Below, piece after piece: positions 47,227 through 60,790 of a DNA stretch of 64,000 bases. The notes under the pieces are model-generated. The model searched no databases, had not been told where the DNA came from, and was given only the letters and a program-made list of their open reading frames with translations. Origin of the DNA: CAMFLJ01 sp963702555 (lineage in GTDB: Bacteria > Actinomycetota > Acidimicrobiia > Acidimicrobiales > Acidimicrobilacustridaceae); contig CAVPCW010000010.1 in the NCBI GenBank assembly GCA_963702555.1, forward strand, positions 671,947 to 735,946. The letters are read 5' to 3'. Position 1 is the first letter of the stretch; the number at the start of each line of letters is the position of its first letter. Position numbers and translations under genes: made by a program.

Positions 47227-48109
47227 AGGCGTAGATGATGGCCCACACCGCTCCGGCGACGAGGAGGGTGCGATCGGACAGGACGAGGTTCTCGGGCTCG
47301 GCGCCCTTGCCCTGCTCGAGCAGGAGGGCGTAGCGGAGGATGGCGACGGCGAACGGGAGGATCGACATCTGGTACCAGATGGCGCCGTCGCCATTGGCCT
47401 CGGCCGAGGAGAACGCCCACATGCAGTAGGCGATCAGGACGCCGCCGGAGAACACGGCTCGCAGGTAGGCGAGGAAGCTCGGCGTGTAGGCGGCGAGGGC
47501 GGGGCGCACGTCGACGGCCTCGTGCTCCTCGAGGTCGGAGAGCTCGCCGTGGCGCTTGCCGGCGACCATGAAGAGGGCACCGAAGCTGGTGACGATGAAG
47601 AACCACTCGCTGATCGGGAGGTCGGTGGCGGTGGCGCCGCCGATCGCCCGCAGCACGAAGCCGGACGCCACCGCCACGATGTCGAGCACCGGCATGTGCT
47701 TGAGCTTCACCGTGTAGGCGGTGGTGAGGGCGAGGTAGGCGAGGATGGTGATGCCGAAGTCGCGAGCAGTGAGGAAGGCGCCGCCGACACCGGCCACCAG
47801 CAGGAACGCGGCGAGGGCGAAGGCCAGCCCGACCGGCACCGACCCGGCGGCGATGGGGCGGTGCCGCTTCACCGGGTGGCGGCGGTCGGCCTCGACGTCG
47901 ACGGCGTCGTTGAGGAGGTAGGTGGCACTGGCCGCGGCGCAGAAGCAGGCGAAGGCGGCGAGGGTGTGCAGCAGCGTCGAGCGCTCGTCGATCATCCCGG
48001 CCGCGACAGGGGCGGCGAACACGAGGACGTTCTTCACCCACTGCTTGGGGCGCAGGGAGCGGATCACGCCGACCGCCAGCGAGGGTGGCTGGATGGGGTC
48101 GGCGGTCAT
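47207..48109 (-). CDS. Decaprenyl-phosphate phosphoribosyltransferase (UbiA family)
   Basis: Membrane prenyltransferase of 300 aa with about eight helices. Asp motifs are NDAVDVEADRRHPVKRHRPIAAG (NDxxDxxxD) and TVKLKHMPVLDI. The RHPxKRxRPIAAG form is typical of the Rv3806c/UbiA group that puts phosphoribose on decaprenyl phosphate, the first committed step of DPA. It lies between dprE1 and dprE2 with overlapping ends, so the three act in one pathway. Rv3806c is the family example; no other substrate is suggested here. Confidence 0.88.
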   Translation of the reverse strand: MTADPIQPPSLAVGVIRSLRPKQWVKNVLVFAAPVAAGMIDERSTLLHTLAAFACFCAAASATYLLNDAVDVEADRRHPVKRHRPIAAGSVPVGLAFALAAFLLVAGVGGAFLTARDFGITILAYLALTTAYTVKLKHMPVLDIVAVASGFVLRAIGGATATDLPISEWFFIVTSFGALFMVAGKRHGELSDLEEHEAVDVRPALAAYTPSFLAYLRAVFSGGVLIAYCMWAFSSAEANGDGAIWYQMSILPFAVAILRYALLLEQGKGAEPENLVLSDRTLLVAGAVWAIIYACAVYAA

Positions 48110-48110
48110 C

Positions 48111-48873
48111 TCAGCGGGCGCTCACTCGGCGCCAGACGCCTCGGGGGAGGTTCCGCATGATGGTGAAGACCGGGGCGAGGATCGCGGGCGCCCAGATGAC
48201 CTCGCGCCCCTTGGCCAGCCCGGCCACGACAGCGTCGGCGACCTTGTCCGGGGTGGTGGCGAACGGGGCCGGCGTCATGCCCTCGGTCATGCGGCCGTGG
48301 ACGAAGCCGGGGCGGACGACGACCACCCGGCCACCGCTGCCGATGAGGGCGTCGCCGAGGCCCTGGGAGAACGCGTCGAGGCCGGCCTTGGTGGAGCCGT
48401 AGACGTAGTTGTCGGCCCGGGCCCGCACGCCGGCGACCGACGAGAGCACGAGGAGGGTGCCGTGGCCCTGGCGGCGGATGTGGGCCGCGACGGCGAGGGA
48501 CGCGGAGACCGCACCGACGTAGTTGGCCCGGGCGGCGTCGGCGGCGGCCACAGGATCGGCGTCGAAGGTGGCCTGATCGCCGAGCACGCCGAAGGCGAGG
48601 ATCACCATGTCGAGATCGCCATGGCGCCCGAAGGCGGCGTCGACGAAGGGCTGGTGCGAGGCGGGGTCGAGGGCGTCGAAGGCCGTGGTCTCGACCGTCG
48701 CGCCGGACGCGGTCCAGCGGGCGGCGGGGGCTGCCACCGCCGTCGGCGTCGCGGACGCCGAGCACGACGGTGCGGCAGCGCCCGGCGACCAGGCGGTCGA
48801 CGATCGCCTGGGCGATCTCCGACCCGCCACCCAGGACCAGCACCGACTGGACCGCTCCGACTGCGTCTCTCAT
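48111..48873 (-). CDS. dprE2: DprE2-like short-chain reductase (one frameshift near 48735)
   Basis: SDR that reduces the DprE1 product to DPA. Reading from ATG 48873: VLVLGGGSEIAQAIVDRL (NAD-binding), then after the break ILAFGVLGDQ, LSSVAGVRARADNYVYGSTKAGLD (Ser, Tyr-x3-Lys) and GMTPAPFATTPDKVADAVVAG. The last part is characteristic of DprE2. The frame changes near 48735; one extra base in the GCGGTGGCAGCC region joins DADG to VAAPAARW. Corrected length is about 253 aa, as in mycobacteria. It is upstream of the UbiA gene on the same strand. Confidence 0.85.
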
Positions 48874-48947
48874 CTGCCTGTCGACCTCCGCGCTCGGAGG
48901 GCGACCTTAGACGGGACGGGTACCCCGGCCGGCGCCACACCAGCGCC

Positions 48948-48953
48948 TAGCGT
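48948..48953 (+). promoter_or_regulatory. -10 box of the GT39-like gene at 48960
   Basis: TAGCGT, 6 nt before GTG 48960; no ribosome-binding site. Confidence 0.5.
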
Positions 48954-48959
48954 GGCGGC

Positions 48960-50341
48960 GTGGCGGTCGAGACGCAGGTGACCGAGGATCGATGGACCTC
49001 GACCCAGCGGGCGGTCGTCGCGGCCTCCGTCGTCGTCGGTGTCGTGCTGCGGTGGTGGGCGCTCGGGTCGGCCCGGCTGAGCTTCGACGAGGCGTTCACC
49101 GCGGCGTACGCCGACCTGCCCCTCAGCGACATCCCCGACGCCCTGAGGGGCCACGACAGCCACCCGCCGCTCGACTACCTGCTGCGCCACTGGCTGGCGG
49201 GCCTGCACTCGGAGTTCTGGCTCCGGGCGCCATCGGCGGTGTTCGCCACGGCGGCATTGGTCGTCGTCGCATGGTGGATGCGGCGGCGGTCGTGGTTCGG
49301 GGTGGCGGTGGTGGTGCTGTTCGCGGTGGCGCCCTTCCAAGTGCTCTATGGCCGCCAGGCACGGATGTACGCCCTGATGTGCCTGCTCGGCGTCGTGCTG
49401 GCCGTGATCTCGGAGCGATGGCTCGATGGGCGCGGCGAACGCCGTCTCGCGATGGCCATGGCCGTGGTGGTGGTGCTCGCATGCCTGGACCACGCCGGTG
49501 GGCTGTTGCTCGCTGCCGGCGTCCTCGTCGTGCCCGGCCTACGCCGCGACCGGGCCTCCTGGGAGTGGCGGGGCGCAGTCGTCGCCGCTCTTGCGGCATG
49601 GGCGCTGCTGTGGGCCCCGTCGTTCCTCGACCAGGCCGACGGCAACTCGGCCCTGTGGATCCCGCACACCGATCTCTCCAGCGCTGACGGTCTGGTCAAC
49701 GGGTTGGTCTCGCTGCTCGAGGGGACGTTCGGGCTGGTGACGGTCCTGACGCTGCTCGGGGGTGCGGCCCTGCTCGCGGTCCGTCCGCGCCTCGCCCGGC
49801 TCTGGGGGGCGCTCTTTTCGTCCCCCTCGTGCTGGTCGTGCTGGTCGGGTTCCGGTACCGGATCGTGATCCCCCGGACCTTGGCGGCGTCATCATGGGCG
49901 GTGCCCGTTGCGTGGGCCGCGGCCGGGGAGTGGGTCGTCCGACGCACCCGGCCCCTCGGCGCGGTGCTGGTGGCGGTCATGGCCCTGCTCTGGGTGCGGT
50001 CGCTGCCGACCGCCCTCACGTACGACGAGGGCACCGGCACGCCGGCGGTCGCGGCGCGTGACGCCGTCCAACCGGGCGACGGCCTCCTGGTGCACCCGAA
50101 CTGGCTGTGGCCCCTCGCCTGGTGGAACCTCGAGACCGACCGGGGCGGTGGTCCGCCGCCGGCCATGGCCGACGTCGACGGGTGGTACTGGGTGAAGCCG
50201 GGAGCGGAGCCCACGGGCCGGACCTGGATCCTCGAGCCCACCTCCTACCACCTCGACACCAGCCGCTGGCCGTCGTGTGCACCGTTCGAGCGCGTCGGCG
50301 AGGAGTGGGAGCTCGGCTGCGTTGTCACAGGGGGTTCGTAG
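48960..50341 (+). CDS. GT39-like membrane glycosyltransferase (one frameshift near 49815)
   Basis: About 460 aa after correction. The first extracytoplasmic loop has RLSFDEAFTAAYADL and GHDSHPPLDYLLRHW, the acidic (D-E) and HPP motifs of the PMT_2/GT39-like family, which transfers sugars from polyprenyl-phosphate donors. VAPFQVLYGRQARMYALM follows, then about ten helices and a soluble C-terminal end. The reading frame changes at a T-run (CTCTTTTCG, 49814-49819), where one T seems missing. It lies next to the DPA genes, so DPA is a natural donor candidate; this is inference. Confidence 0.8.
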
Positions 50342-50344
50342 ACT
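50339..50344 (+). promoter_or_regulatory. -10 box of uvrB
   Basis: TAGACT overlapping the stop codon of the upstream gene and 7 nt before ATG 50352; no ribosome-binding site. No LexA/SOS box was recognised. Confidence 0.5.
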
Positions 50345-50351
50345 TCCCCGC

Positions 50352-52367
50352 ATGCCTCCGTTCCGCCTCGTGTCAGACTTCTCGCCGGCCGGCGACCAGC
50401 CCAAGGCCATCGCCGAGCTGACCGCGAGCATCGAGGCGGGCAACCGGTTCCAGACGCTGCTCGGCATCACCGGCTCGGGCAAGAGCGCCACCATCGCCTG
50501 GACCATCGAGAAGCTGCAGCGCCCCACCCTGGTCATCGCGCCCAACAAGTCACTGGCCGCCCAGCTGGCCAACGAGTTCAAGGAGTTCTTCCCCGAGAAC
50601 CGGGTCGAGTACTTCGTCTCCTACTACGACTACTACCAGCCGGAGGCGTACATGCCGTCCTCCGACACCTACATCGAGAAGGACTCGTCGGTGAACGACG
50701 AGATCGACCGGCTCCGCCACTCGGCGTCCTCGGCGCTGCTCACACGTCGGGACACGATCGTCGTGGCCTCGGTCTCGTGCATCTACGGCCTCGGCTCCCC
50801 GCACGAGTACAAGGACCAGCTCCTCACGGTCCGCCCCGGCGAGGTCCACGACCAGCGGGCGATCCTCGGCAAGTTGGTCGACATGCAGTACGAGCGCAAC
50901 GACATGAACCTCGTGCGCGGCAAGTTCCGCGTGCGGGGCGACACCATCGAGCTGCACCCCGCCTACGACGAGACCGCGGTGCGCATCGAGCTCTTCGGCG
51001 ACGAGGTCGAGCGCATCCAGGTCGTCGACCCGCTCACCGGCGAGAAGGTCACCGAGCTCGAGGAGCTCATCGTCTTCCCGGCCACCCACTACGTGGCGGG
51101 CGAGGAGCGCATGCGCTCGGCGATGGTGCGCATCGAGGCCGAGCTCCAGCAGCAGCTGGCCCGGTTCGAGAAGGAGGGCAAGCTCCTCGAGGCCCAGCGC
51201 CTCCGGATGCGCACCCAGTACGACCTCGAGATGATGGCCGAGCTCGGGTACTGCAACGGCATCGAGAACTACTCGGGCCCCATCGACGGCCGCGAGCCCG
51301 GCACCGCGCCCTACACGCTGCTCGACTACTTCCCCGACGACTTCCTCGTCGTGCTCGACGAGAGCCATCAGGCCGTGCCCCAGCTCCACGGCCAGTACGA
51401 GGGCGACCGCTCCCGCAAGTCCACGCTGATCGAGCACGGGTTCCGGCTCCCCTCGGCGGCCGACAACCGGCCCCTGCGCTTCGAAGAGGTCATGGACCGC
51501 GTCGGCCAGATCGTGTTCCTCTCGGCCACCCCGGGCCCGTTCGAGCTGCAGAACTCCTCGGCTGTGGTCGAGCAGGTCGTGCGCCCCACCGGCCTCATCG
51601 ACCCCGAGATCATCGTGAAGCCCACCAAGGGCCAGATCGACGACCTCATCGAGCAGATCAACGGTCGGGTGGTCAAGGGCGACCGCATCCTGGTCACGAC
51701 CCTCACCAAGAAGATGGCCGAGGACCTCACCGACTACCTCCTCGAGCTGGGCGTGAAGGTCCGCTACCTCCACAGCGAGGTCGACACGATCGAGCGCATC
51801 GAGATCCTCCGCGACCTCCGTCTCGGCGAGTTCGACGTCCTGGTGGGCATCAACCTCCTGCGGGAGGGCCTCGACCTGCCCGAGGTCTCGCTCGTCGCCA
51901 TCCTCGACGCCGACAAGGAGGGCTTCCTCCGGTCGGAGACCTCGCTCGTGCAGACGATCGGCCGAGCGGCCCGAAACGTCGACGGCCAGGTGATCATGTA
52001 CGCCGACACCGTCACCGACTCCATGCAGCGGGCCATCTCGCTCACCAACCGGCGCCGCCAGCTCCAGCAGGAGTACAACCTCGAGCACGGCATCGACCCG
52101 CAGACCATCCGCAAGGCGGTCACCGACATCCTCGCCTACCTGCGCCCGGCCGAGACGGCCCCGGTGCCCGGCAAGGACCAGCGCAACACCCGTCGCGACA
52201 AGACCCGCAGCGACCTCCACGAGCTCCCGGCCGACGAGCTCGGCCGTCTGGTGATGACGCTCGAGGAGGAGATGAAGGAGGCTGCGGCCGACCTCCGCTT
52301 CGAGTACGCCGCCCGCCTCCGCGACGAGATCAAGGACCTCAAGCGGGAATTGCGCGAAGTCGGCTGA
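50352..52367 (+). CDS. uvrB: UvrABC system protein B
   Basis: Damage-verifying helicase of nucleotide excision repair, 671 aa. Walker A is LLGITGSGKSATIAW, then the beta-hairpin region VSYYDYYQPEAYMPSSDTYIEKD, Walker B VVLDESHQ, and helicase motifs VFLSATPGPFE, GINLLREGLDLPEVSLVAILDADKEGFL and TIGRAARN. The C-terminal UVR domain (RLVMTLEEEMKEAAADLRFE) contacts UvrC. Motif order and length are normal. uvrA is 3.3 kb downstream; the region between them holds two broken membrane-protein genes. Confidence 0.97.
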   Translation: MPPFRLVSDFSPAGDQPKAIAELTASIEAGNRFQTLLGITGSGKSATIAWTIEKLQRPTLVIAPNKSLAAQLANEFKEFFPENRVEYFVSYYDYYQPEAYMPSSDTYIEKDSSVNDEIDRLRHSASSALLTRRDTIVVASVSCIYGLGSPHEYKDQLLTVRPGEVHDQRAILGKLVDMQYERNDMNLVRGKFRVRGDTIELHPAYDETAVRIELFGDEVERIQVVDPLTGEKVTELEELIVFPATHYVAGEERMRSAMVRIEAELQQQLARFEKEGKLLEAQRLRMRTQYDLEMMAELGYCNGIENYSGPIDGREPGTAPYTLLDYFPDDFLVVLDESHQAVPQLHGQYEGDRSRKSTLIEHGFRLPSAADNRPLRFEEVMDRVGQIVFLSATPGPFELQNSSAVVEQVVRPTGLIDPEIIVKPTKGQIDDLIEQINGRVVKGDRILVTTLTKKMAEDLTDYLLELGVKVRYLHSEVDTIERIEILRDLRLGEFDVLVGINLLREGLDLPEVSLVAILDADKEGFLRSETSLVQTIGRAARNVDGQVIMYADTVTDSMQRAISLTNRRRQLQQEYNLEHGIDPQTIRKAVTDILAYLRPAETAPVPGKDQRNTRRDKTRSDLHELPADELGRLVMTLEEEMKEAAADLRFEYAARLRDEIKDLKRELREVG

Positions 52368-52399
52368 GCTGGGCGCCGATAGCTGGCGGATGGCGGTGG

Positions 52400-53870
52400 A
52401 CATCGGAGCGAGCGGCCTAGAGCCGTATCGATCGTTCGAGGCGGGCCTCCGCGAACGATCTCGGCCGTCGTCGGCGCAGTGTTGGTCGGCGCCCTGCTCC
52501 GATTCTGGAACCTCGGCCGGCATCCGCGCTCGATCATCGACGGAGGTGTACACGCTCGTTGCGCTCACGGCTCCCGGTCGGGGAGATGGTCCGCCACCTC
52601 GACGCCACCGACCCGCACCCTCCGCTCGGTTACCTGTTTCTGCGTCCGCTGGCGGCGCTCACCAGTGACCCAGCGCTGCTTCGAGGGGCGTCGGCGGCGG
52701 CCGGCGTCGGCGCGGCTCATCGTGATGGCGGTCTGGCGGCGTCGTTCGGGCCTCGCCGGCGCTCGTCGCTACGGCGCCTGTTCGCGATCGCACCCTTCCA
52801 GCTCGGGTACGCGCGTGAGGTGCGCATGTACGGGCTGCTCTGCCTCGGCCGGCGGTCACCGCTGCCTGGTGCAGTCGATCGCTGGCTCCACGACCGACCG
52901 ACGGCGGATGGGCGGTCGGCGCCGCGTGTGCGGGAACGGCTCGTGGCCTTCGCGCACGCGGCTGGGCTCCTCGCTGCTCGTCGTGCTCCTGCTGGTCCCG
53001 TTGCGCCGGACTCGACAGGTCCGCCCTGGTGGTTCAGGGGCCTCTCGCCGTCGATCGGGCTCGCGTTGTTCGCGATCCTCTGGGGCCGGCACGCGCCGTG
53101 CACTGGAGCGGCGTGCTCCGGGAACCTCCCCCGTCGCCAGTCGCTGAGTGGGCCGGGAGTCGTGGCTCAACGAGTTGGTGGCCCCCGCCCCCGACCAGCC
53201 GGTGGGCGGTGCTCCCCGTCCTCGTCGCCGGGGCGGCGGTCGTCGTCATGCGGCGCGTGACTCCATGACCAGGGTGTGGCTCGTGCTGTTCGCAGTGCCC
53301 TGTCGCTGATCCTGTACCTGGCGAGCCTGCAACGAGGCGTGCCTCGTGCCCCGGTCGCTCATGCCCTACTCGTGGGCGGTGCCGATCGCGGTCGGCGCGG
53401 TCGTCGGCTCGGTCGCTTCCCGTCTCACGGGTGATGGCTGGCGCGCGTCGTCGGCCCTGCTGCTCGTCCTCGTAGTGCCGCTCGTCGGTCCCGCGACGAC
53501 ACGAGGAGACGGCTCGGCCGTGGGCATCGGATCGGTCTTCGCCGACGCCCGGCCCGACGACGGCTTCGCGTTCGAGGCAGAACGCCTGGCAGCCTGACGC
53601 CCTGCTGCGGCTATCACGGCGGGGCCGATCGGTCGATCGGCCTGGCTCCGTTGGCTGGCGTGCCTGACGGCCTCCACCGTCCTGGCTGCTCGGACGGCGC
53701 CGAGCCCACCCGCGGTCTGGTTCGTCGGCGTGGCGGCGGCGAGGTCTGCCCGGCCGGCGTCCGCTCGCTGCGGCGAGACCCGATCTCTGGCGTCGACCAC
53801 CTCACGGTGACCTGTCGTGGTGCTTCCCTCGGCCGGGCGGCTGAGGGCGAGGATGCGCACTGAGCCACCC
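52400..53870 (+). pseudogene. GT39-like membrane protein gene, many frameshifts
   Basis: Coherent pieces appear in rotating frames: LVGALLRFWNLGRHPRS (near 52480), VGEMVRHLDATDPHPPLGYLFLRPLA (52580-52660), LFAIAPFQLGYAREVRMYGLLCL (52780-52850), then SLMPYSWAVPIAVGAVVGS (53355-53410). Order and motifs match the gene at 48960 (HPPLDYLL, VAPFQVLYGRQARMYALM). It is thus a paralogue with a frame change about every 100 bp. I see no deletion or insertion element, so many consensus errors are as likely as real decay. The start and end are approximate. Confidence 0.55.
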
Positions 53871-53879
53871 CGGCGGTGA

Positions 53880-55570
53880 ACCAAGATGTCGGCGTGGCCT
53901 CGGTGGAGACGTTGACGACCCCGAGGAGGCCACTCGGCGTGGCTCCACTCCCGGAAGGTGTGGCGGGTGGTGGGGGCGGGGCTCGCTCCTGCTCTGGTCG
54001 TACGTGGGCCTGTCGTTCCTCAACGACCCGGAGGGCACGCTCGAGCACCGACGTGGGCGGCAAGATCGCCACCCTCGAGGTCATGCAGGAGAAGGGCACC
54101 GCAACCCCCGCGGTCGGCTACTGGGCCGCCGAGTGGGACCCGCCAGGCCGAGGTGCACGGCCTCTACTACACGTCCGTCGTCGACGGCAACTTCGTCAAC
54201 GTCACCACCGTTCCGGTGATCGAGCTGGCCCGGCCGCTGTTCGCCGTCGCCGGCTACCGGGGCGCGCTGCTGTGGTCGATGCTCGGCGCGGTCGGCCGCC
54301 GCCTTCGCCGCCCGGGCGCTCGCCGTGCGAGCCGGGCGCCGACGAGCAGCGGGGCTGGCTGGCCTTCGGGCTCATCGGCCTGGCGTCGCCGGCGCTGCTG
54401 TACGCCCTCGACCTGTGGGAGCACGCCCCCGGGCTGGGCCTCATGGCGTGGGGCGTGGTCGCCATGGTCGACACGGCCGCGGGTCGGGCCCGCTGGACCG
54501 CGTGCCGCCGGCCTGGCGTTCGGGGCGGCGTTCTCCATGCGCACCGAGGCGGCGGCCTACGGCTTCGTCGTCGTGGGCGTCGGCTGCGTGCTGCTGTGGC
54601 GGCGGCGGGGGTTCGTGCGAGCGCGTCGTGGCGGGGGCGCTCGCTGCCGTCGGATTCGTCGCCATGGTGGCGGCGAACTACCTGCTCGAGGTGGCCGTGC
54701 TGGGGGCCTCGCTCCGCACCGGGCGGGCCTCGGGCACGGCGTCGGGTGGCGGCTCCGATCTGGGCCTGCGCCTGCAGGAGGCCGTCACCACGACCGTCGG
54801 GCTGTTCCCGAGCACCGCCACCGACCGGCTCGTCATCGGCGGCCTGGCGGTGCTGCTGCTGGCGTGGGCGGTGTGGCGGGGGTCGCGCCCGGCGACCACG
54901 CGGGTCGCCCGCATCGCCGCCGTCGGCGCCGTGCTGCTGTTCCTGCTCCGGGCGGTCGACGGCCTGGGCTTCGTTCCCGGGTTCCTCGTCACCGCGCCCT
55001 TCGGGGTCGTGGCCCTCGTGCTCGTCACCGACCGGCGGGTCGCCCGAGCCGGGCCGCGACGCCGTGGTGATGGTCGTGCTGGCCCTCCCGCTGGTGTGGC
55101 TGTTCCAGTTCAGCGGTGGTGCCGTGCCGCAGTGGGGCGGCCGCTACGTGCTCACGTCGGGCCTGGTGCTCGCCGCTGTCGGCATCGGGGTGTCGGGCCT
55201 GCTCGACCGCTGGGTGCGCAACGTGCTCATCGGGCTCAGCGTCGGGGTCGCCGTGTTCGGCCTGGCCTGGATGTCGCACCGCACCCACGAGGTCGGCCGG
55301 GCGGCCCGCGAGGTGGCCGCGGTCGACGGGCCCGATCGTGTCCTCGGCCGACTTCTGGCTGCGGGAGCTGGGCGCGGTGTACCGGTCGGACACGCCCTGG
55401 CTGAGCGTCGCCGGCAATGGCAACATCCCGATGGCCACCGCGGTGCTCGACGGCGCGGGGGAGGACGCGTTCACCCTGCTGTGGATCCCGGCGATCCCGG
55501 CAGGAGGCCCCGCCTGAGGTCCCGGGTGGGCGGCGAGCGACGGCAGGCCGGTCCACACCTGGCTCGGGGT
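53880..55570 (+). pseudogene. Polytopic membrane protein gene, many frameshifts
   Basis: Pieces in different frames read SYVGLSFLNDPEGTL, GGKIATLEVMQEKGTATP, EVHGLYYTSVVDGNFVN, GYRGALLWSMLGAV, FGAAFSMRTEAAAYGFVVV, FVPGFLVTAPFGVVALVLV, GGRYVLTSGLVLAAVGIG and DFWLRELGAVYRSDTPWLS. Together they suggest a 10-12 helix membrane protein of about 530 aa with large outer loops, perhaps a glycosyltransferase relative. About seven to ten shifts occur. Between 54650 and 55030 one frame stays open with strongly hydrophobic helices. Function unknown; limits approximate. Confidence 0.5.
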
Positions 55571-55639
55571 GCGAGTTCCGGCTCACCGAGTACCGACCGC
55601 CAGGAGTCGAACGTCCGTTCGTGAGGTTGGTGCCACCGG

Positions 55640-55645
55640 TATGCT
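55640..55645 (+). promoter_or_regulatory. -10 box of uvrA
   Basis: TATGCT, 6 nt before GTG 55652; no ribosome-binding site. Confidence 0.5.
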
Positions 55646-55651
55646 GTCCCG

Positions 55652-58500
<2,849 letters not shown>

Positions 58501-58521
58501 CCCGGCCGTGCCGGTGACGGC

Positions 58522-59865
58522 ATGAGGAGGGGAGCGCGCCTCGCGCTCTACCTCGGCATCGTCGTGGCCGTGGTGGGCCTGAGCGTCTACCACTCGCGCG
58601 CCATCGCCGATCCGCCGTACTCCTACACCGGCACGTTCCGGTTCGGCTGGTCGCTGCTCTACATCGCGCGTGCTGATGGTGACCGCCTACGGCCTCGGAC
58701 TGCCCGAGCTGCCCCGCACCGCCGGCCGGGCCCTGCGTCACCTCGGTGATCGCCGCCATCAGCGGCGCCGTCGTCATCTCGGTGCTGCAGCTGGTCACCG
58801 GCGACGCCCTGCTCCCGCGGTTCGTGGTGTTCGGCTCCGCCATCGTGCTGGTGCCCTGGTACCTGTTCTGCGCCGCGCTCGCCGTCGGTGGCCGTCAGCG
58901 CGACGCCGCCCGCGACCGCGGTGCTGCTCGTCGGGTCCGCCGAGGAGGCCGCGCCACTGCGGGTCGACCTGCGCCGCGCGCCCGAGCGGTCGGCGTCGGT
59001 CGCCGGCGTGGTGCTGCCGGAGTCGGTCACCCAGCCGTCGGGCAAGCCGCCCGCCGACGGGCCCCTCGTCCTGCGGGCCGCCGAGCTCAGCGCCACCGTC
59101 GTGGTGCTGGGCGCGGTGGCCGAGGCCGACGACTCCGTCATCGACCAGGCCGCCGCCCTCCACTCCCGGGGCATGCGGCTGCGCAGCTACGCCCAGTTCA
59201 CCGACGAGTGGCTCGGGCAAGGTGCCGCTGGCCGACCTCGAGCGGGCCTCGCTGCTGTTCGACGTCGGCGAGGTCCACCGGGCCCGCTACGGCCGGGTGA
59301 AGCGCCTCTTCGACATCGGCCGTCGCCCTGGTCGGCATGGTCGTGTTCGTCGCTCCTCGTGCCCTTCGTGGTGCTCGGCGATCTCGTCGCCAACCGGGGT
59401 CCGCTGCTGTTCGGGCAGGAGCGCGTGGGCAAGGGCGGCGGTTCGTTCCGGATCCTCAAGTTCCGCACGATGGAGCCCCGCGAGTCCACCGTCGGCGACG
59501 CCACCGAGATCGGCGACCCGCGGGTCACCCCGTTCGGGCGGTTCCTGCGCAAGAGCCACCTCGACGAGGTGCCCCAGTCCTGGAACGTGCTCAAGGGCGA
59601 CCTCTCGATCGTCGGGCCCCGGCCCGAGCAGCCCCACTACGTCGAGGCCTTCTCCGCCGCCCTGCCCTTCTACGACCTGCGCCACCTCGTGCGCCCCGGC
59701 ATCACCGGGTGGGCCCAGGTCAAGTACCACTATGGGACCGGTGAGGAGGACGCCCGGGAGAAGCTCCAGTACGAGTTCTGGTACCTCCGCCACCAGGGCC
59801 TCACGGTCGACCTGCGGATCATCGGGCGCACGATCCGCAGCGTGGTCCGGAGCGAGGGCCGCTAG
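58522..59865 (+). CDS. Polyprenyl-phosphate sugar-1-phosphate transferase (several frameshifts)
   Basis: Undecaprenyl-phosphate sugar phosphotransferase of the WbaP/CpsE type, which starts assembly of an envelope polysaccharide. The N-terminus has membrane helices (VVISVLQLVTGDALL, RFVVFGSAIVLVPWYLF), then a Rossmann-like part (TAVLLVGSAEEAAPLRVDL; LRAAELSATVVVLGAV), and the catalytic domain from about 59290: KRLFDI, FRILKFRTM, FGRFLRKSHLDEVPQ, NVLKGDLSIVGPRPEQP, RPGITGWAQV. About five single-base shifts fall at roughly 58668, 58738, 58905, 59217 and 59330; the last 530 bp are intact. About 440 aa corrected. Confidence 0.82.
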
Positions 59866-59868
59866 GGC

Positions 59869-60790
59869 TCAGCGGACCGCGATGGCGATGAGTTCCTCCC
59901 CGCCCCACGGATCCTTCCTTAGGCGACGGGCCACCTTGGCCTGCCACATCTCGGCGGCCGCGTAGGTCCGCAGCCGGGCCAGGCCGCCCGCGGTCGGTTC
60001 TGCGGCGGCTCGGGCCACGCCGTTGGCGCCGACGGCCGAACTCGAGAGGCGCTCGACGCGTAGGCCCGAGGCGATAATGAGCTGTTCGAGGCCGTGGGGG
60101 CTGAAAATCTGAAGGTGTCGGGGAGGCTCGAGCCCGCGCCACGCTGAACCGAAACGGACACTGCTGGCGCCCATCGCGTTCGGGGTACGGACGGCGAGTC
60201 GACCACCTTCCACCAGGCGGGAACGGATCTCGGTGAGCAGCGAGCCGGGCGCGATGACGTGTTCGAGGACGTGGCTCAGGACCACCGCATCGAACGGTGC
60301 GAGGTCGTCCGCCGCCCCGATGCCTCCCACCCGGGCGTCGACGACCCCGCGGGCCGTTGCGCGCTCGATCGAGACGGGGTCGACATCGACGCTGACGACG
60401 TCCCATCCGGCGGCCCGCAGCGCGAGGGAGGTCCGACCGTCGCCACAGCCGAGGTCGAGCACACGGCCCGGCGTGAGCGGCGGGAGGTACCCGAGCTCGG
60501 CCGCGGTTAGATCGCGTTGCCATGGGAGTCGCCGGAGCAGGACCTTCGCCGCGTCGCCCCCTGGAGGGGACTCGGGCTCGGCGTGGGTGTAGTAGCTGCG
60601 ATACGCGTCCGGGAGCGCGTCATCGGAGGGGCGGGGGTCGAGCCACAACGACGCACAGTCGTCACAGCGGCGGAAGGCCCACTCGCCCGGGACGCCGAAT
60701 ACGAGGGTCGCGTGTCGATCGGTGATGGATCGACCCGATGCCGCCACACACCGGGCAACGAGGAACGGCGACGACGTCGAGCTCGTTCAT
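59869..60790 (-). CDS. Class I methyltransferase with N-terminal zinc ribbon (one frameshift near 60745)
   Basis: About 306 aa after correction. ATG 60790 overlaps the stop of the flippase gene as ATGA and begins MNELDVVAVPRCPVCGG; one extra base near 60745 then moves the frame to SGRSITDRHATLVFG...FRRCDDCASLWLDPRP. The two CxxC pairs form a zinc ribbon, usual in sugar-modifying methyltransferases. The SAM domain has VLDLGCGDGRTSLALR, VVSVDVDP, VVLSHVLEHV and EGGRLAVRTPNA. It probably methylates a sugar or glycan made by the genes around it. Convergent with the sugar transferase. Confidence 0.85.

Noticed and set aside
50322..50344. TTGTCA as a -35 element for uvrB
   Set aside because: The spacer to TAGACT would be only 11 nt.
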